The notes beneath the pieces were generated by a model. That model did no database searches. It saw only the letters and a program-made list of their open reading frames with translations, and was not told the DNA's origin. A stretch of DNA of 64,000 nucleotides from Tolypothrix campylonemoides VB511288. Lineage in GTDB: Bacteria; Cyanobacteriota; Cyanobacteriia; Cyanobacteriales; Nostocaceae. Position 1 is the first letter of the stretch, and the number at the start of each line of letters is the position of its first letter. The stretch lies in assembly GCA_000828075.3 (NCBI GenBank), contig JXCB02000023.1, positions 186,001-250,000 on the forward strand, read 5' to 3'. The translations under genes were made by a program, and so were the position numbers. Of the stretch, positions 37,192 to 47,008 are shown in pieces.

Positions 37192-39228
37192 TCAAAGTGT
37201 AGTGACGGGTTGAAGATTTGCCAAACCCATATGAAATAGCGCATCCTGTACAATTAATTCTGGCAAAACATCCTTGAACATTTGCACCGTCTGCTGAATC
37301 CGCTCAAAATCTTCGGGATTGTCCAACAGATCGCGCACTTCGCGCTCACCAATCGCAACAGGAGGACACAGACGACTAGCAGCATGTTCTGCTTTTTGCA
37401 CAATATCCTGCTTGAGAAGTTGATATTCCGGTCGCTCCCGCCAAAGCTTGATGTCTTCCCATGCTGCCAAGAAAAATGCAGGCCATCGGGCTAATGCTTG
37501 GTAATCAGAGTTGACAATCGGCACACCAAGAGTTTGTTTGATGTCTCGATATACTTGTTGCATTTCTTTTGAGATTTCCCGAACCGACTGCTCGCCAATC
37601 AGTTGGATTTCTGTGTGGCGATATGCATTTGGCCCGTGACGAACAGCGGTATTGCCCTCCTGACCAACCACTTCGCCTGCCAAAGTTCGGCTCAAGGCAA
37701 TTTGCTGAATCAGCAATTGGGGATTGCCAAAGGTGAACGCATTCAGTACTCTTTGGATCTGATGCCGCTGTGCTTCGTCCACATCAATTTGATAGCCTGG
37801 TTGATACCAGTCGTTAGTATCCCGATAAACACGTTCAGTAATGGCGATCGCATCTTCCAAAAAAGATTCGGTTTGCATTGCCCCTTTGAGACGCTCCCAA
37901 AACAACTGCATCACCGATGGATACATCGCATAAGCACGCCAGTTTGCAGGTATCCAGGGAATTCCCAAGGTGGTTTGAATGTCGCTGAAACAAGCTTGAA
38001 TTTCAGGTGGTGCTTGGGAAGGTTCAATTAACGGGAATGCTGATTGCTCGTCTTCTACAATCGCTGGTTCAGGGGATGGCGTTTGTGCAGCAACTCCTTT
38101 GGACTCAGTCTCTGTTGCGGAGAATTGTTGTGGTTCTATCTGTCCATTGGCTCGCTCAGTTTCAACCGATTGATCTGCTCTAGAACCATCTGCGTCCATG
38201 GCGATCTCGTTGTTCCGCCGTGCAGCTCTGTTGCTCAAGTAAGTTAACCAAGAGGGCGACAAAAACGAGTGGCTGTCTTTTCCAAAAGCACGCTCCTTAC
38301 CAGTGCCGTCTGCGCCTGGTAACAACCGATTCACTAAACTGAGCAGATTGGAAAATAGCCCCGGAAACAGAGCATAAAACTTGGCAGAGATCCAAAAAGG
38401 AAGCGGCACAATCAATTCTGCATCACCCCGTCGAGCCGACGCTATGGTTTGGCGAGCAACGTTTTCAGCGCTGGTCGAGATCAAAGGCAACGAATCGCTA
38501 ATGCTAAACCAGGCAAACTCCTTACGGTGCTGACCTTTGACAATGACATGATCCACAACGCCTGTACGGATGAAACCGGGACATACGGTTGTAACAGCAA
38601 TTCCGTCTTTTGCCAGTTCTGTCCGCATCGCTTCAGACAGCCCGGTTAAGGCAAACTTACTGGCGCAATACGCCACCATGTGCGGAGAAACCACCTTACC
38701 ACCAATCGAAGAAATATTAACAATCCGTCCATGCTGCCGTTGCCGCATTTCGGGGAGAACCGCATAGGTGGTGTACAGTGGTGCCCAGAAATGCAGCTTC
38801 ATTGCATCGTCGTAGTCCTCCATTGTCATGGTTTCCATTGGACCAACAATGTCAGTACCCGCGTTGTTGATCAGGATGTCGATCGCTCCAAAGCGATCGC
38901 GCACCTGCTGCACCATCTGCTCAACTTGAGTTTGATCTGTCACATCACAAGGCAGTGCCAGAACCTCTCCACCTCGTTGCTCTAACTCCACCCGCGCCCG
39001 TTCCAGTTCTGTTGTGTCACGCGCACAGATTGCCAAACGTGCGCCTGCCTCAATCAACTGGCGCGCCATGACTAGACCTAAACCCCGTGAACCTCCTGTC
39101 ATCAGTACGGTCTTGCCGTTCAGGTCGTATGTACGTTCCCGCCACCAGCCATCCAACAAAAGTGAACTCAGCAATGTACCGATGATACCTGCTGTAAGAA
39201 TAAGTAAATTCTGATAGTTTATATTCAT
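37192..39228 (-). CDS. SDR oxidoreductase fused to a DehI-like domain
   Basis: 678 residues from ATG 39228. One transmembrane helix (6-25), then a classical SDR domain with TGGSRGLG (44-51), NNAG, and VAYCASK as active-site Tyr/Lys. A disordered linker (about 330-400) leads to a helical C-terminal region with two related halves: DIQTTLGIPWIPANWRAYAM ... LFWERLK and DIKQTLGVPIVNSDYQALAR ... AAWEDIK. This pseudo-repeat is the hallmark of DehI-type 2-haloacid dehalogenases. I infer a membrane-tethered bifunctional enzyme of unknown substrate. The two halves may come from one original gene pair. Confidence 0.78.
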   Translation of the reverse strand: MNINYQNLLILTAGIIGTLLSSLLLDGWWRERTYDLNGKTVLMTGGSRGLGLVMARQLIEAGARLAICARDTTELERARVELEQRGGEVLALPCDVTDQTQVEQMVQQVRDRFGAIDILINNAGTDIVGPMETMTMEDYDDAMKLHFWAPLYTTYAVLPEMRQRQHGRIVNISSIGGKVVSPHMVAYCASKFALTGLSEAMRTELAKDGIAVTTVCPGFIRTGVVDHVIVKGQHRKEFAWFSISDSLPLISTSAENVARQTIASARRGDAELIVPLPFWISAKFYALFPGLFSNLLSLVNRLLPGADGTGKERAFGKDSHSFLSPSWLTYLSNRAARRNNEIAMDADGSRADQSVETERANGQIEPQQFSATETESKGVAAQTPSPEPAIVEDEQSAFPLIEPSQAPPEIQACFSDIQTTLGIPWIPANWRAYAMYPSVMQLFWERLKGAMQTESFLEDAIAITERVYRDTNDWYQPGYQIDVDEAQRHQIQRVLNAFTFGNPQLLIQQIALSRTLAGEVVGQEGNTAVRHGPNAYRHTEIQLIGEQSVREISKEMQQVYRDIKQTLGVPIVNSDYQALARWPAFFLAAWEDIKLWRERPEYQLLKQDIVQKAEHAASRLCPPVAIGEREVRDLLDNPEDFERIQQTVQMFKDVLPELIVQDALFHMGLANLQPVTTL

Positions 39229-39373
39229 AGATAGCCAGTTCCTGATGACAATACTTGCGGTAAACATTTAAATGAGCACAAATGTCTTAAAGACCTTAAA
39301 TTGAAAAGTGCTATGGCTGATCCTAAATCCGCTCTTAAGGAGCTTCCCTCTTGCTAAAGTTGTGCTACCTAAA

Positions 39374-39446
39374 CGATCAAGCTACCGAAAGGGATAAACC
39401 AGTTTTAAGTTTGGATGTATCAGCCCAAACACGGTAGCCTTGATCG
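39374..39446. other. Long two-tier hairpin, candidate structured leader or ncRNA
   Basis: CGATCAAGCTACCG (39374-39387) pairs with CGGTAGCCTTGATCG (39432-39446), with one bulged base. Inside, TTTGG pairs with CCAAA around an 11-nt loop. It lies 146 bp upstream of the SDR-DehI start and could be in that transcript's leader (minus strand). No known riboswitch class was recognised. Confidence 0.5.
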
Positions 39447-39496
39447 CCTTGGGGCGGCTGCTTTGGAGCATTGCCTACTAATTACACCTGGTTTAA

Positions 39497-39562
39497 TTGC
39501 CAGTTGGGTCAAAACGTGCTATAATTAATAATGGGACGAGCGCGTATACACACTCATCCCAT
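39497..39562 (+). promoter_or_regulatory. Consensus promoter followed by hairpin
   Basis: TTGCCA (39497-39502), a 17-bp spacer, then TATAAT (39520-39525). Immediately downstream ATGGGACGAG pairs with CTCATCCCAT. Transcription would run into the 3' end of the permease gene in antisense. Alternatively the hairpin terminates the permease transcript. Confidence 0.45.
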
Positions 39563-39604
39563 AACTGACACAATGCTTTACATTTATTTACCGCTAGCAG
39601 TCGT

Positions 39605-41554
39605 TCATCCTCCGACATGGATGGCAGGACGTCGCTCAGGGTCTTTTTCAGCCCGACGCAGCACTTCACGGGTAACTACAGCAATATCCCCCTCACCAAA
39701 CAAGATAAAGCGGAGCAAGTACTTTATCGGGTTCCCCTCTGCCCAGCCGAAATAAGCATGTGGGATCTTACCTGTCTGGTCTCGAAGATATAGAAGTATA
39801 GCGGCGATCGCGTTAGGGATGGCTGCACTCTCAGCACGCAAGATGCGGTAGTGACCGACCTCCACCCCTTTTACTCTGATGATGTTTGCAAATTCTGAAG
39901 CATCGGATACTTGAATCTCTAGAAACAGGATCGGATCCGTGGGCGGAATATGGTTATCATCGCGCACCTCTTGCTCCTTTAAAGCATACTCTCGCACATT
40001 GCCCTCAGTCAATCGATTAGCAATCAGTCGTATCGCACCTCGGCTTTCTTCAGCAATGAAGCGACTGGCATTTTCGTCAATTTCGATCCGTTCCACTCGT
40101 AGTTCGAGCGATCGCCACACGCGGGAAACCAGCGAGCTGAGGATGATAGCACCAATGAAGAACCCAGCGATCCTAATCCCCTCGGGTCTCTCGATGATAT
40201 TGACAATAGTGGTATACAGAAACAGCAGGGTGATGATTCCGAAGACGAATGTTCCTCGCTTCGCTCTCTGGCGATGGACAGATAAGGTCACAGCAAATGC
40301 AGCTGAGGTTATCAACACAAGCACGCCAGTTGCGTAAGCCCCGCCCTGAGCTTCCACATTAGCTTTGAAGAGAATTGTGACAACAAAAGCAATTGCTGTA
40401 TAGACTAACACCAGAGGTCGGGCTGCCCGTGCCCAGTTTGGTGCCATACCATAGCGTGGCAGATAGCGGGGCACGATATTGAGAAGCCCTGCCATTGCGG
40501 ATGCACCAGCAAACCAGAGAATGCTGATGGTACTTATATCGTAAATTGTGCCAAAACCATTGCCTAAATACTGATGTGCCAAATAGGCGAGGGCACGTCC
40601 GCTTGCCTTGCCCCCGGTTTTAAATTCTGCTGCTGGAATCAGTAGAGCCGTTACAAAGCTACTGGTGATCAAAAAGAAACTCATAATCACCGCAGCAGCG
40701 GTGAGCAGCTTGCGCGTATTACGAATACGTCCCCTAGGTTGATCAGGGTTGTCGCTACTGCTGCCTTGCACAAGGGGCATAACAGTCACGCCAGTCTCAA
40801 AGCCTGACAATCCCAATGCCAGTTCTGGGAATACCAGAATGGCTACGCCGAGCATCATCAAAGGGTTAGCATGGGTTGCGAAAAGAGCAGTCTGCCAGTT
40901 AGCGATCGCAGAAGGTTGATTCAGAATTTGATACAAACCGACGCTCACGACAACGAAATTCAACAGTAGATAAACTCCAACCAAAAAGACTGCAATACTG
41001 ATCGCTTCTCGGAAACCTCTAAGGAAAACTGCGGCTAGTAATGTCACGAGTACCAGCGTAATACCGACCGGCTGATGGTGAAACCAACTTGGCACGAGCG
41101 GATTTTCGATGATATGGGCAGTAGCATCAGCAGCCGAAAGGGTAATAGTAATGATGAAGTCGGTTGCTACAAAGCCGAGTAGGCAGAGTACGAATAGCTT
41201 GCCTTGCCACCAAGGGAGCAAGTGTTCGAGCATAGCAATTGACCCTTCGCCATGAGGACTTTTGGCAGCAACACGGCGATAAATCGGCAATGCCCCAAAC
41301 AGTGTCAGCAAAACCAGAATCAGCGTCGCCACAGGAGAGAGAGAGCCTGCTGCCAATGCTGCAATACCAGGTTGATAGCCAAGCGTCGAGAAATAATCTA
41401 CGCCTGTCAAGCACATAACCTGCCACCAAGGATGGCTACGGTGCCGTTCTTCTTTGCGGTAGGGTCCTTCCTTCTCGTTTCGGTCTTCTTCGAGCAACCA
41501 GTTGATGAACTTTGTGCCGATCCTTTTTGATGGAACGATTGATTTAGCCATCAA
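39605..41554 (-). CDS. APC-superfamily permease, KimA/YdaO-like
   Basis: 649 residues with about 12 transmembrane helices. [20 protein letters not shown] is the first-helix substrate region typical of KimA-type K+/H+ symporters and related amino-acid permeases. A long C-terminal soluble region (about 480-649) follows, as in KimA. K+ uptake is a family-based guess. ATG 41554 or the adjacent 41551 is the start. Confidence 0.75.
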   Translation of the reverse strand: MMAKSIVPSKRIGTKFINWLLEEDRNEKEGPYRKEERHRSHPWWQVMCLTGVDYFSTLGYQPGIAALAAGSLSPVATLILVLLTLFGALPIYRRVAAKSPHGEGSIAMLEHLLPWWQGKLFVLCLLGFVATDFIITITLSAADATAHIIENPLVPSWFHHQPVGITLVLVTLLAAVFLRGFREAISIAVFLVGVYLLLNFVVVSVGLYQILNQPSAIANWQTALFATHANPLMMLGVAILVFPELALGLSGFETGVTVMPLVQGSSSDNPDQPRGRIRNTRKLLTAAAVIMSFFLITSSFVTALLIPAAEFKTGGKASGRALAYLAHQYLGNGFGTIYDISTISILWFAGASAMAGLLNIVPRYLPRYGMAPNWARAARPLVLVYTAIAFVVTILFKANVEAQGGAYATGVLVLITSAAFAVTLSVHRQRAKRGTFVFGIITLLFLYTTIVNIIERPEGIRIAGFFIGAIILSSLVSRVWRSLELRVERIEIDENASRFIAEESRGAIRLIANRLTEGNVREYALKEQEVRDDNHIPPTDPILFLEIQVSDASEFANIIRVKGVEVGHYRILRAESAAIPNAIAAILLYLRDQTGKIPHAYFGWAEGNPIKYLLRFILFGEGDIAVVTREVLRRAEKDPERRPAIHVGG

Positions 41555-41878
41555 ACGCTACTCCTGCTGTACAGCTACATTTACATAATTTGGCGCTACG
41601 ATACATAGCTCTCATAATTATCCCTTTCTAAGAACTAAACTCTTTGAGTAGAGATAACACACCCGCTTTGAGAAGGATTTTCGTCGTGTCCCAATTTTAA
41701 AAGCCCAAATCATCAGTCCACAATGTTGATTTTCCTGAGGACTTTCTCTCTTGAGCTATAACAAGCAATGCAAAGGCGCATTTATGTTTGGAAATAGGAG
41801 TATCTAAAGTCAACACCCCCGGTTTACAACCGGGGGCTTCAGGCGAGAGAGTCCTAGATTACTACCAGAGGGTTTTAG
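41555..41878. other. Intergenic region with a solitary IS605-type end hairpin
   Basis: A perfect hairpin at 41816-41836 (CCCCCGG-TTTACAA-CCGGGGG), preceded by AAAGTCAACA and followed by CTTCAGGCGAGAGAGTCC. On the minus strand this reads hairpin-TGTTGAC, like an IS200/IS605 end. No transposase is adjacent. It sits 42 bp before the SDR gene and may form part of its leader. Confidence 0.5.
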
Positions 41879-42679
41879 ATGATTAACAAAAAGGTCGCGC
41901 TGGTTACAGGAGCATCATCTGGGTTTGGACAGTTAACCGCTAATTTACTTGCTCAGGAGGGTTACTGTGTCTTCGGCACCAGTCGCAAGCAACATTCCGC
42001 CTCGCAGGGTGTGGAAATGTTGACGCTGGATGTGAAATCTGAGGAGTCAGTACAATCGTGTATAAAACAGTTGCTTGCACAAACTAACCGCATTGATTTG
42101 CTGATCAATAATGCCGGACAAATACACGCTAGCGTGATTGAGGAAACAAGCTTAGAACAAGCCAAGGATATTTTTGAAACAAACTTCTGGGGTGTTGTCC
42201 GCCTCACCAATGCCGTTTTGCCAACGATGAGACAGCAGCGTAGCGGGCATATTATCAATATGAGTTCGCTGGCGGGATTGGTAGGGGCAGTCGGTCAAGG
42301 TTTTTACTCAGCAAGTAAGTTTGCGCTCGAAGGTTATAGCGAAGCCCTGAGTGTGGAATTAGACCCTTTCAATATCAAAGTGTCTTTAATTGAGCCTGGT
42401 TATTTCAAGACCAACTTTAATCACGATATGTCGCAAGCGACCTCCACCTATGCCGATTACGACACTGTACGTGAGACACTACCCTCATCAATCAGTCAGG
42501 CAATTGCACGGGGTGATAATCCCGAAAAAGTTGCACGGATGATTCTTAGGGTGGTACAAAGCCAATCGCCGCGATTGCGGTATCGTGTTGGTAATCAGGC
42601 ATGGGTCCCTGCTTTGAGAGCTATTCTACCAGATAAGCTGTTCCGACTGAGTGCGCGCAAGTTCTTGAACCTGCCATAA
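41879..42679 (+). CDS. SDR-family oxidoreductase
   Basis: 266 residues. TGASSGFG (10-17), NNAG (77-80) and Ser130/Tyr143/Lys147 are all present. The substrate-binding C-terminal half (DNPEKVARMIL, then FRLSARKFLNLP) resembles SDRs acting on retinol-like or fatty substrates, but the reaction cannot be assigned. Convergent with the erythromycin-esterase-like gene, 20 bp apart. Confidence 0.9.
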   Translation: MINKKVALVTGASSGFGQLTANLLAQEGYCVFGTSRKQHSASQGVEMLTLDVKSEESVQSCIKQLLAQTNRIDLLINNAGQIHASVIEETSLEQAKDIFETNFWGVVRLTNAVLPTMRQQRSGHIINMSSLAGLVGAVGQGFYSASKFALEGYSEALSVELDPFNIKVSLIEPGYFKTNFNHDMSQATSTYADYDTVRETLPSSISQAIARGDNPEKVARMILRVVQSQSPRLRYRVGNQAWVPALRAILPDKLFRLSARKFLNLP

Positions 42680-42699
42680 GTAATTAAGCGGACTTGATA

Positions 42700-44070
42700 T
42701 TAAACACCAGAGGGAAATGTCTCTGGCGGTTCTGTCATCTGGGAATGGGGGCTACGATCCAGAGGTTCTACGCCTGTTGTGTCATCAATGTGAATCACTG
42801 CATCAAACTGTTCGGGGAGTCGTGCATAGAAGTAGTGGCTAATACGCTCGGATTTGGGCAGGTAAATCACACCAATTGCCCGCTCTAATCGAGGTTCTTG
42901 CAGTCCTGTGACTGCTTGATTGTCTTGCCGCAAATTCAGTAAAAACCGAGGTAAACCTGTATCGTGAAACAAAGCTTCATAACTACCTGGCAATGCCGGA
43001 CGAACTTGTTTGAGTTGTGTCACACCACCCCAACGAGAAGCAGCCGTGACGGTGCCCGTGTATGTGCTAAAGCCTACAAGTACAGCATCACGACCATATT
43101 TTTCGCGCACAAGCTGCCCCACGTTCAGTTCACCCGCATCAGCCATGTCGGTTGCTCGCGCATCGCCCAAGTGGGAGTTATGCTCCCAAACCACAACCTT
43201 TGTCCGGTTCCCTTGTGTATCTAAATGGGCAACGAGATGATCTAACGTTTCTGCCATGTGGCGAATGCGCAAAGCGCACGCTACGCGAACGCGCACGTTC
43301 CATGACGATACCCGCCCCTGAAACATCGAGCGGTAGTATTCCTCGGCATTCTTCACCAGTCGGGCGTTCTGTTCAGCGTAGAAAAACTCGTCTTCTGCAA
43401 CCCGACCATCCTGTTTTGCATACTCCGTAGTCTTACGTTGCAACTCGATCAATTGATTGACGGCTTGTTTCTCGCAAGACTCTTTCAGACCAAAACTAGC
43501 AGCATACCCATAAGCCTGGGAGTCTTCGCCAAAGTGCCCTAGACACGAATAGCGGTAGCGTGCCCGTTCTGCGGCTTCTGGGTCAACCTTGTCCAAATAA
43601 CCAACAACCTCTTCTATTGAGGTATGCATACTGTAAAGGTCAAGGCCATAAAAGCCAACCTTCGTTGCATTCTGCCCTAAGCCATCATTATATTGGCGTA
43701 GCCAGCCGAGAAAGTTTACTACATCCGTGTTACGCCACATCCAAGTGGGAAAGCGTTGGAAGCCGCCCAATGCTTCAGCAGGCGTAGGGTCGTCATTAAC
43801 TCCCTGTACATAGCGATTGAGGCGGTAAGCATCGGGCCAATCTGCCTCCACAGCTACAGCTGTGAAGCCTTTCTCTTGAATCAGACGTTTGGTAATTTCC
43901 GCCCGTTGTTCGTAAAACTCATGTGTGCCGTGAGAAGCTTCACCTATGAGTACAAAGCGAGCATCACCAATGAGTTCCATTAGTGGGTGATAATCTTCGG
44001 CTGCACCCGTCAGTGGATGCGCGACTTGACGCACTGCATCACTTAGTTTATTTATAGTTGCATTTGACAT
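42700..44070 (-). CDS. Erythromycin-esterase-family protein
   Basis: About 456 residues from ATG 44070. IGEASHGTHEFYEQRAEITK, VEADWPDAYRLNRYV and WEHNSHLGDARATDM are the conserved active-site stretches (His/Glu-based EreA/EreB fold). Cyanobacterial members without resistance context usually hydrolyse unknown esters. Near 43264-43298 a dispersed repeat adds about 10 residues (VRVRVACALRIR) between two conserved helices; the frame is preserved. No signal peptide. Confidence 0.82.
   Translation of the reverse strand: MSNATINKLSDAVRQVAHPLTGAAEDYHPLMELIGDARFVLIGEASHGTHEFYEQRAEITKRLIQEKGFTAVAVEADWPDAYRLNRYVQGVNDDPTPAEALGGFQRFPTWMWRNTDVVNFLGWLRQYNDGLGQNATKVGFYGLDLYSMHTSIEEVVGYLDKVDPEAAERARYRYSCLGHFGEDSQAYGYAASFGLKESCEKQAVNQLIELQRKTTEYAKQDGRVAEDEFFYAEQNARLVKNAEEYYRSMFQGRVSSWNVRVRVACALRIRHMAETLDHLVAHLDTQGNRTKVVVWEHNSHLGDARATDMADAGELNVGQLVREKYGRDAVLVGFSTYTGTVTAASRWGGVTQLKQVRPALPGSYEALFHDTGLPRFLLNLRQDNQAVTGLQEPRLERAIGVIYLPKSERISHYFYARLPEQFDAVIHIDDTTGVEPLDRSPHSQMTEPPETFPSGV
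43264..43298 (-). repeat. Dispersed palindromic repeat in frame in the esterase gene
   Basis: AATGCGCAAAGCGCACGCTA and CGCGAACGCGCACG form overlapping palindromes of the same kind as those at 5503 and 31305. Confidence 0.6.
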
Positions 44071-44373
44071 GATTCTCAACTGAATAACTACTGACCCTTA
44101 TTCACAGGCTCTTGCAGTAGGTTACGAACCTTTTGATCAAGAGTTTAAGGCTATAAAAGGGGTGGGGATTTTAGTGTAATAGAAGGTGATATTATATGCA
44201 GTGTTTCAAAACTGCGTTTGTTATAGGCTCATCCTAAACATATAGAAGTCTTTTCTCCTCTTTCTCTAGTCGTGTTACTAGAGTTGTTAGTGCCCCGAAA
44301 GAGTGAAAACCGTTTTAACTTGAGGTGTCACTACAAGCACAATAGATTTAAGCAGATCTAATTATATTTATAA

Positions 44374-45717
44374 TTAGAAACTAAAAATTTCTTCTGCAAT
44401 TGATGGATGAATGCCGATATTGGTATCTAAATCCTTTTTAGTTACTCCTAATTTCATGGCAAGGGCAATACTTTGAATAATTTCAGATGCATATTCACCC
44501 ACCATATGAGCGCCTAAAACTCGCTCTGACTTACCGTCAACCACTAACTTCATTAAAGTTTTTTCATCTTTGTTAGTCAAACCGTAAAAAAGTGGTTTGA
44601 ACTCTTGACGGTAACATCGCACTGATTCACCAAATTTTTCTCGTGCTTGAGCCTCTGTCAAACCAACTGTAGCAGCTTCAGGTATGGAAGAAAGTGAAAT
44701 TGGGATTAATTCATAGTTCAAAATTTGGGGATTGTTTCCAAATTCACTATCAACAAAAGCACGAGCTTCAGCAATGGCAACAGGTGTCAATTTTATTCTA
44801 TTGGTACAATCACCAATGGCAAAAATGTTCGGTTGTGTAGTGCTACTATACTTATCCACCAAAATTGTACCGTTTTGAGTCACCTCAACGCCTGCATTTT
44901 CCAAACTTAGGTTACTTAAATTCGGTGCCATATATTTTAGGCATAAACCAGTATCTACTGTCAAATTGACGTTATTATCACCCATCAATATCAGATTTAG
45001 ACCATCTGCTAATTGTTCAATTTTGTGGACTTTAGTATTAGTGAAAATTTTGACACCATGCTTAGTCATGCTTTCTTGAACCTTTAGGGCAATATCTTCA
45101 TCAGAATTTGCCAAAATCTTGTCTGATTCAGTAATTACAGTTACTTTAACCCCAAGCCCACTTAAACTCCCAGCAGTTTTTATAGCAACGTAATCTCCTC
45201 CAATAATTCCTATCTGACTGGGTAATTTTTTGAAGCTAAGCAGTTCTTTTATTGAGATGGCATACTCTACCCCTGGTATATCTGGTTTGACAGGTTTTGC
45301 TCCCACCGCAATCAAAATTTTATCTGCCGTTATCTTCTGTCCATTAATATCTAAAGTGTGAGCATCTCGGAAGGTGCCATGACCCCAAATAATCTCTATT
45401 CCTAATTCTTTAAGATACTTAGTATGTACCTGATGGAGTTGTTCAACTTTCTGGTCTTTAGCTACCTTGAATTTTGACCAGTCAAAGCTGCTATTACACT
45501 CACTCCATCCATAAGATACTGCAACAGGAAAAAGACTGGAGAAGTTAGCAGCATAAGCCATTAATTTCTCGGGAATACAACCGTAATTAATACATGCACC
45601 ACCTACAGCAGCTTCTTCAGCAATTCCTACATGAACACCATAGGAAGCAGCTCGTTTAGCAGCAGCAAGACCTCCAGAACCAGCACCAATAATAAAAAGG
45701 TCGTAATCAAAGCTCAT
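44374..45717 (-). CDS. Divergent glutathione-reductase-like flavoprotein disulfide reductase
   Basis: About 447 residues from ATG 45717. FAD-binding GAGSGGLAAAKRA, redox pair in GGACINYGCIPEKL (Cys-x4-Cys), the second dinucleotide site GIIGGDYVAIKTAGSL, FAIGDCTN, and a C-terminal HPSIAEE interface with the base His. Compared with bona fide glutathione reductase (RGCVPKK; GGGYIAVEFAG), the residues after the redox Cys and the Glu of the NAD(P) helix are changed and the NADP-selecting arginines are absent. It may use NADH or a different disulfide. Confidence 0.82.
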   Translation of the reverse strand: MSFDYDLFIIGAGSGGLAAAKRAASYGVHVGIAEEAAVGGACINYGCIPEKLMAYAANFSSLFPVAVSYGWSECNSSFDWSKFKVAKDQKVEQLHQVHTKYLKELGIEIIWGHGTFRDAHTLDINGQKITADKILIAVGAKPVKPDIPGVEYAISIKELLSFKKLPSQIGIIGGDYVAIKTAGSLSGLGVKVTVITESDKILANSDEDIALKVQESMTKHGVKIFTNTKVHKIEQLADGLNLILMGDNNVNLTVDTGLCLKYMAPNLSNLSLENAGVEVTQNGTILVDKYSSTTQPNIFAIGDCTNRIKLTPVAIAEARAFVDSEFGNNPQILNYELIPISLSSIPEAATVGLTEAQAREKFGESVRCYRQEFKPLFYGLTNKDEKTLMKLVVDGKSERVLGAHMVGEYASEIIQSIALAMKLGVTKKDLDTNIGIHPSIAEEIFSF

Positions 45718-46409
45718 GATCTTCGCTTTGCTCCAATTCAAAATTCAAAAAGAGTTAATTTTTTTAATTCTTAATTTTTTATTTACCTAAGAAGTGATAT
45801 CTATGCGCCGATGTTTTTCTAGCGCTATAAACAAATTCGATTAACTTTCAAGTAACATCTTTGATGATTGCGAAATAGTTTTCAATATAAATCTCACTAA
45901 AGGTAGATCAACCTTAACATCAAGGCTAAATTAACATTTTCTACTAATTTATACTAAGTTTAGTATTGCTTTTTATCAAGTTTAACTACATAAATCTTTG
46001 TCGTTGTGACTGATAAAAAGCTTATTTTTAAGATAGTTTCGTACCCAATGGCAACCTTTCTTCAACAGAATATATAAATGCCTCTTTTACTGGTCTATCT
46101 TTTCAATATTCCAAAGTTTAATAGTTTTCTTATTCCCAGCAGAACGAAGTGCTTTCTTATGGTCTGAAGCTGAAATGTTCGTTTTAAAACGTTCAAGGCA
46201 ACAGTATAGGGCAACACACTGTTTTGCAAAATTTAATCCTTTCTTTTGATAGATTTTATCAGATGAAATGTGAGTTGAATTGAAAGTATTACGTCTCGCA
46301 ATCAGTCTGACTGAATAAGATTTATTTCTGTTTTGCAAATTGGTAGAAAGTATATTCCAGCGAGCAACTTGCATTAAGTGAAGATTTGCATCAAATTTGG
46401 AGTCACAAT
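45718..46409. other. 692-bp AT-rich region with a possible WD40 remnant
   Basis: No intact gene. On the minus strand 46087-46170 reads KKALRSAGNKKTIKLWNIEK, resembling a terminal WD40 repeat, in a 95-codon frame that otherwise matches nothing. Probably a relic. The segment 45730-45790 contains the common AATTCAAAATTCAAAA unit. Confidence 0.35.
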
Positions 46410-46889
46410 ATGGAAAACATAAACGCGGGGAACATGACAGAGCGTTACTGCGCCTTGATTGTAGGAATTCTCTTTTTAATTTTAGGTGTGGCTGGATTTA
46501 TACCAGCTTTGGTTACATTGCCTGGAACAGATGCGTCTTACGTACCGTTTGGTGCATCTCCTAGCGCCTATGCTAAGGGATTTGGCTATGTATTTGGGTT
46601 GTTTCCCATCAATTTCTTGCATAACCTTGTACATTGCGCTGTAGGGGTGTTCGGAATTGCCTCCTATAGCGATTTGAACAGTGCCCGTCTATTCAATCGT
46701 TTTTTTGTAGTTGCGTATATTGGGATCGCCATCCTGGGAGTGGTGCCCGTGGCTAACACGATGTTCAATTTAATGCCAATATTTGGTAACAATGTTTGGT
46801 TCAACGCCCTAACAGCAATAGCTGTTGCTTATTATGGCATTATTATACCTGCCAAGATCAAGGGCGCTAGTGTATCACAAAGTTCTTAA
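46410..46889 (+). CDS. DUF4383 membrane protein
   Basis: 159 residues from ATG 46410 (GGAG seven bases upstream). Four predicted helices; RYCALIVGILFLILGVAGFI, GLFPINFLHNLVHCAVGVFG and MPIFGNNVWFNALTAIAVAY parallel the protein at 33660-34103, so the two are paralogues. It carries an extra loop (about 35-50) not in the first copy. Followed by a hairpin at 46918-46939. Confidence 0.8.
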   Translation: MENINAGNMTERYCALIVGILFLILGVAGFIPALVTLPGTDASYVPFGASPSAYAKGFGYVFGLFPINFLHNLVHCAVGVFGIASYSDLNSARLFNRFFVVAYIGIAILGVVPVANTMFNLMPIFGNNVWFNALTAIAVAYYGIIIPAKIKGASVSQSS

Positions 46890-46917
46890 TACCCTTCCCA
46901 TCCTTAACTTCTAGACA

Positions 46918-46939
46918 GCCCGGAAATCAGTTTCCGGGC
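46918..46939 (+). terminator. Hairpin after the second DUF4383 gene
   Basis: GCCCGGAAA-TCAG-TTTCCGGGC, a perfect 9-bp stem 29 bp after the stop; only a weak T-rich tail follows. Confidence 0.55.
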
Positions 46940-47008
46940 TTACATCTTAAGTGTTGGGCATAAACTGAATTCAGATACCTTGTTGAAGTTTATACAACAC
47001 CAACAACA

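Noticed and set aside
39531-39755. 74-codon rightward frame after a consensus promoter
   Set aside because: It overlaps the permease 3' end in antisense. The promoter was kept as a feature, but the frame has no coding character.
41555-41815. Possible c-di-AMP riboswitch upstream of the KimA-like permease
   Set aside because: None of the conserved core segments of that riboswitch could be seen in the minus-strand leader.
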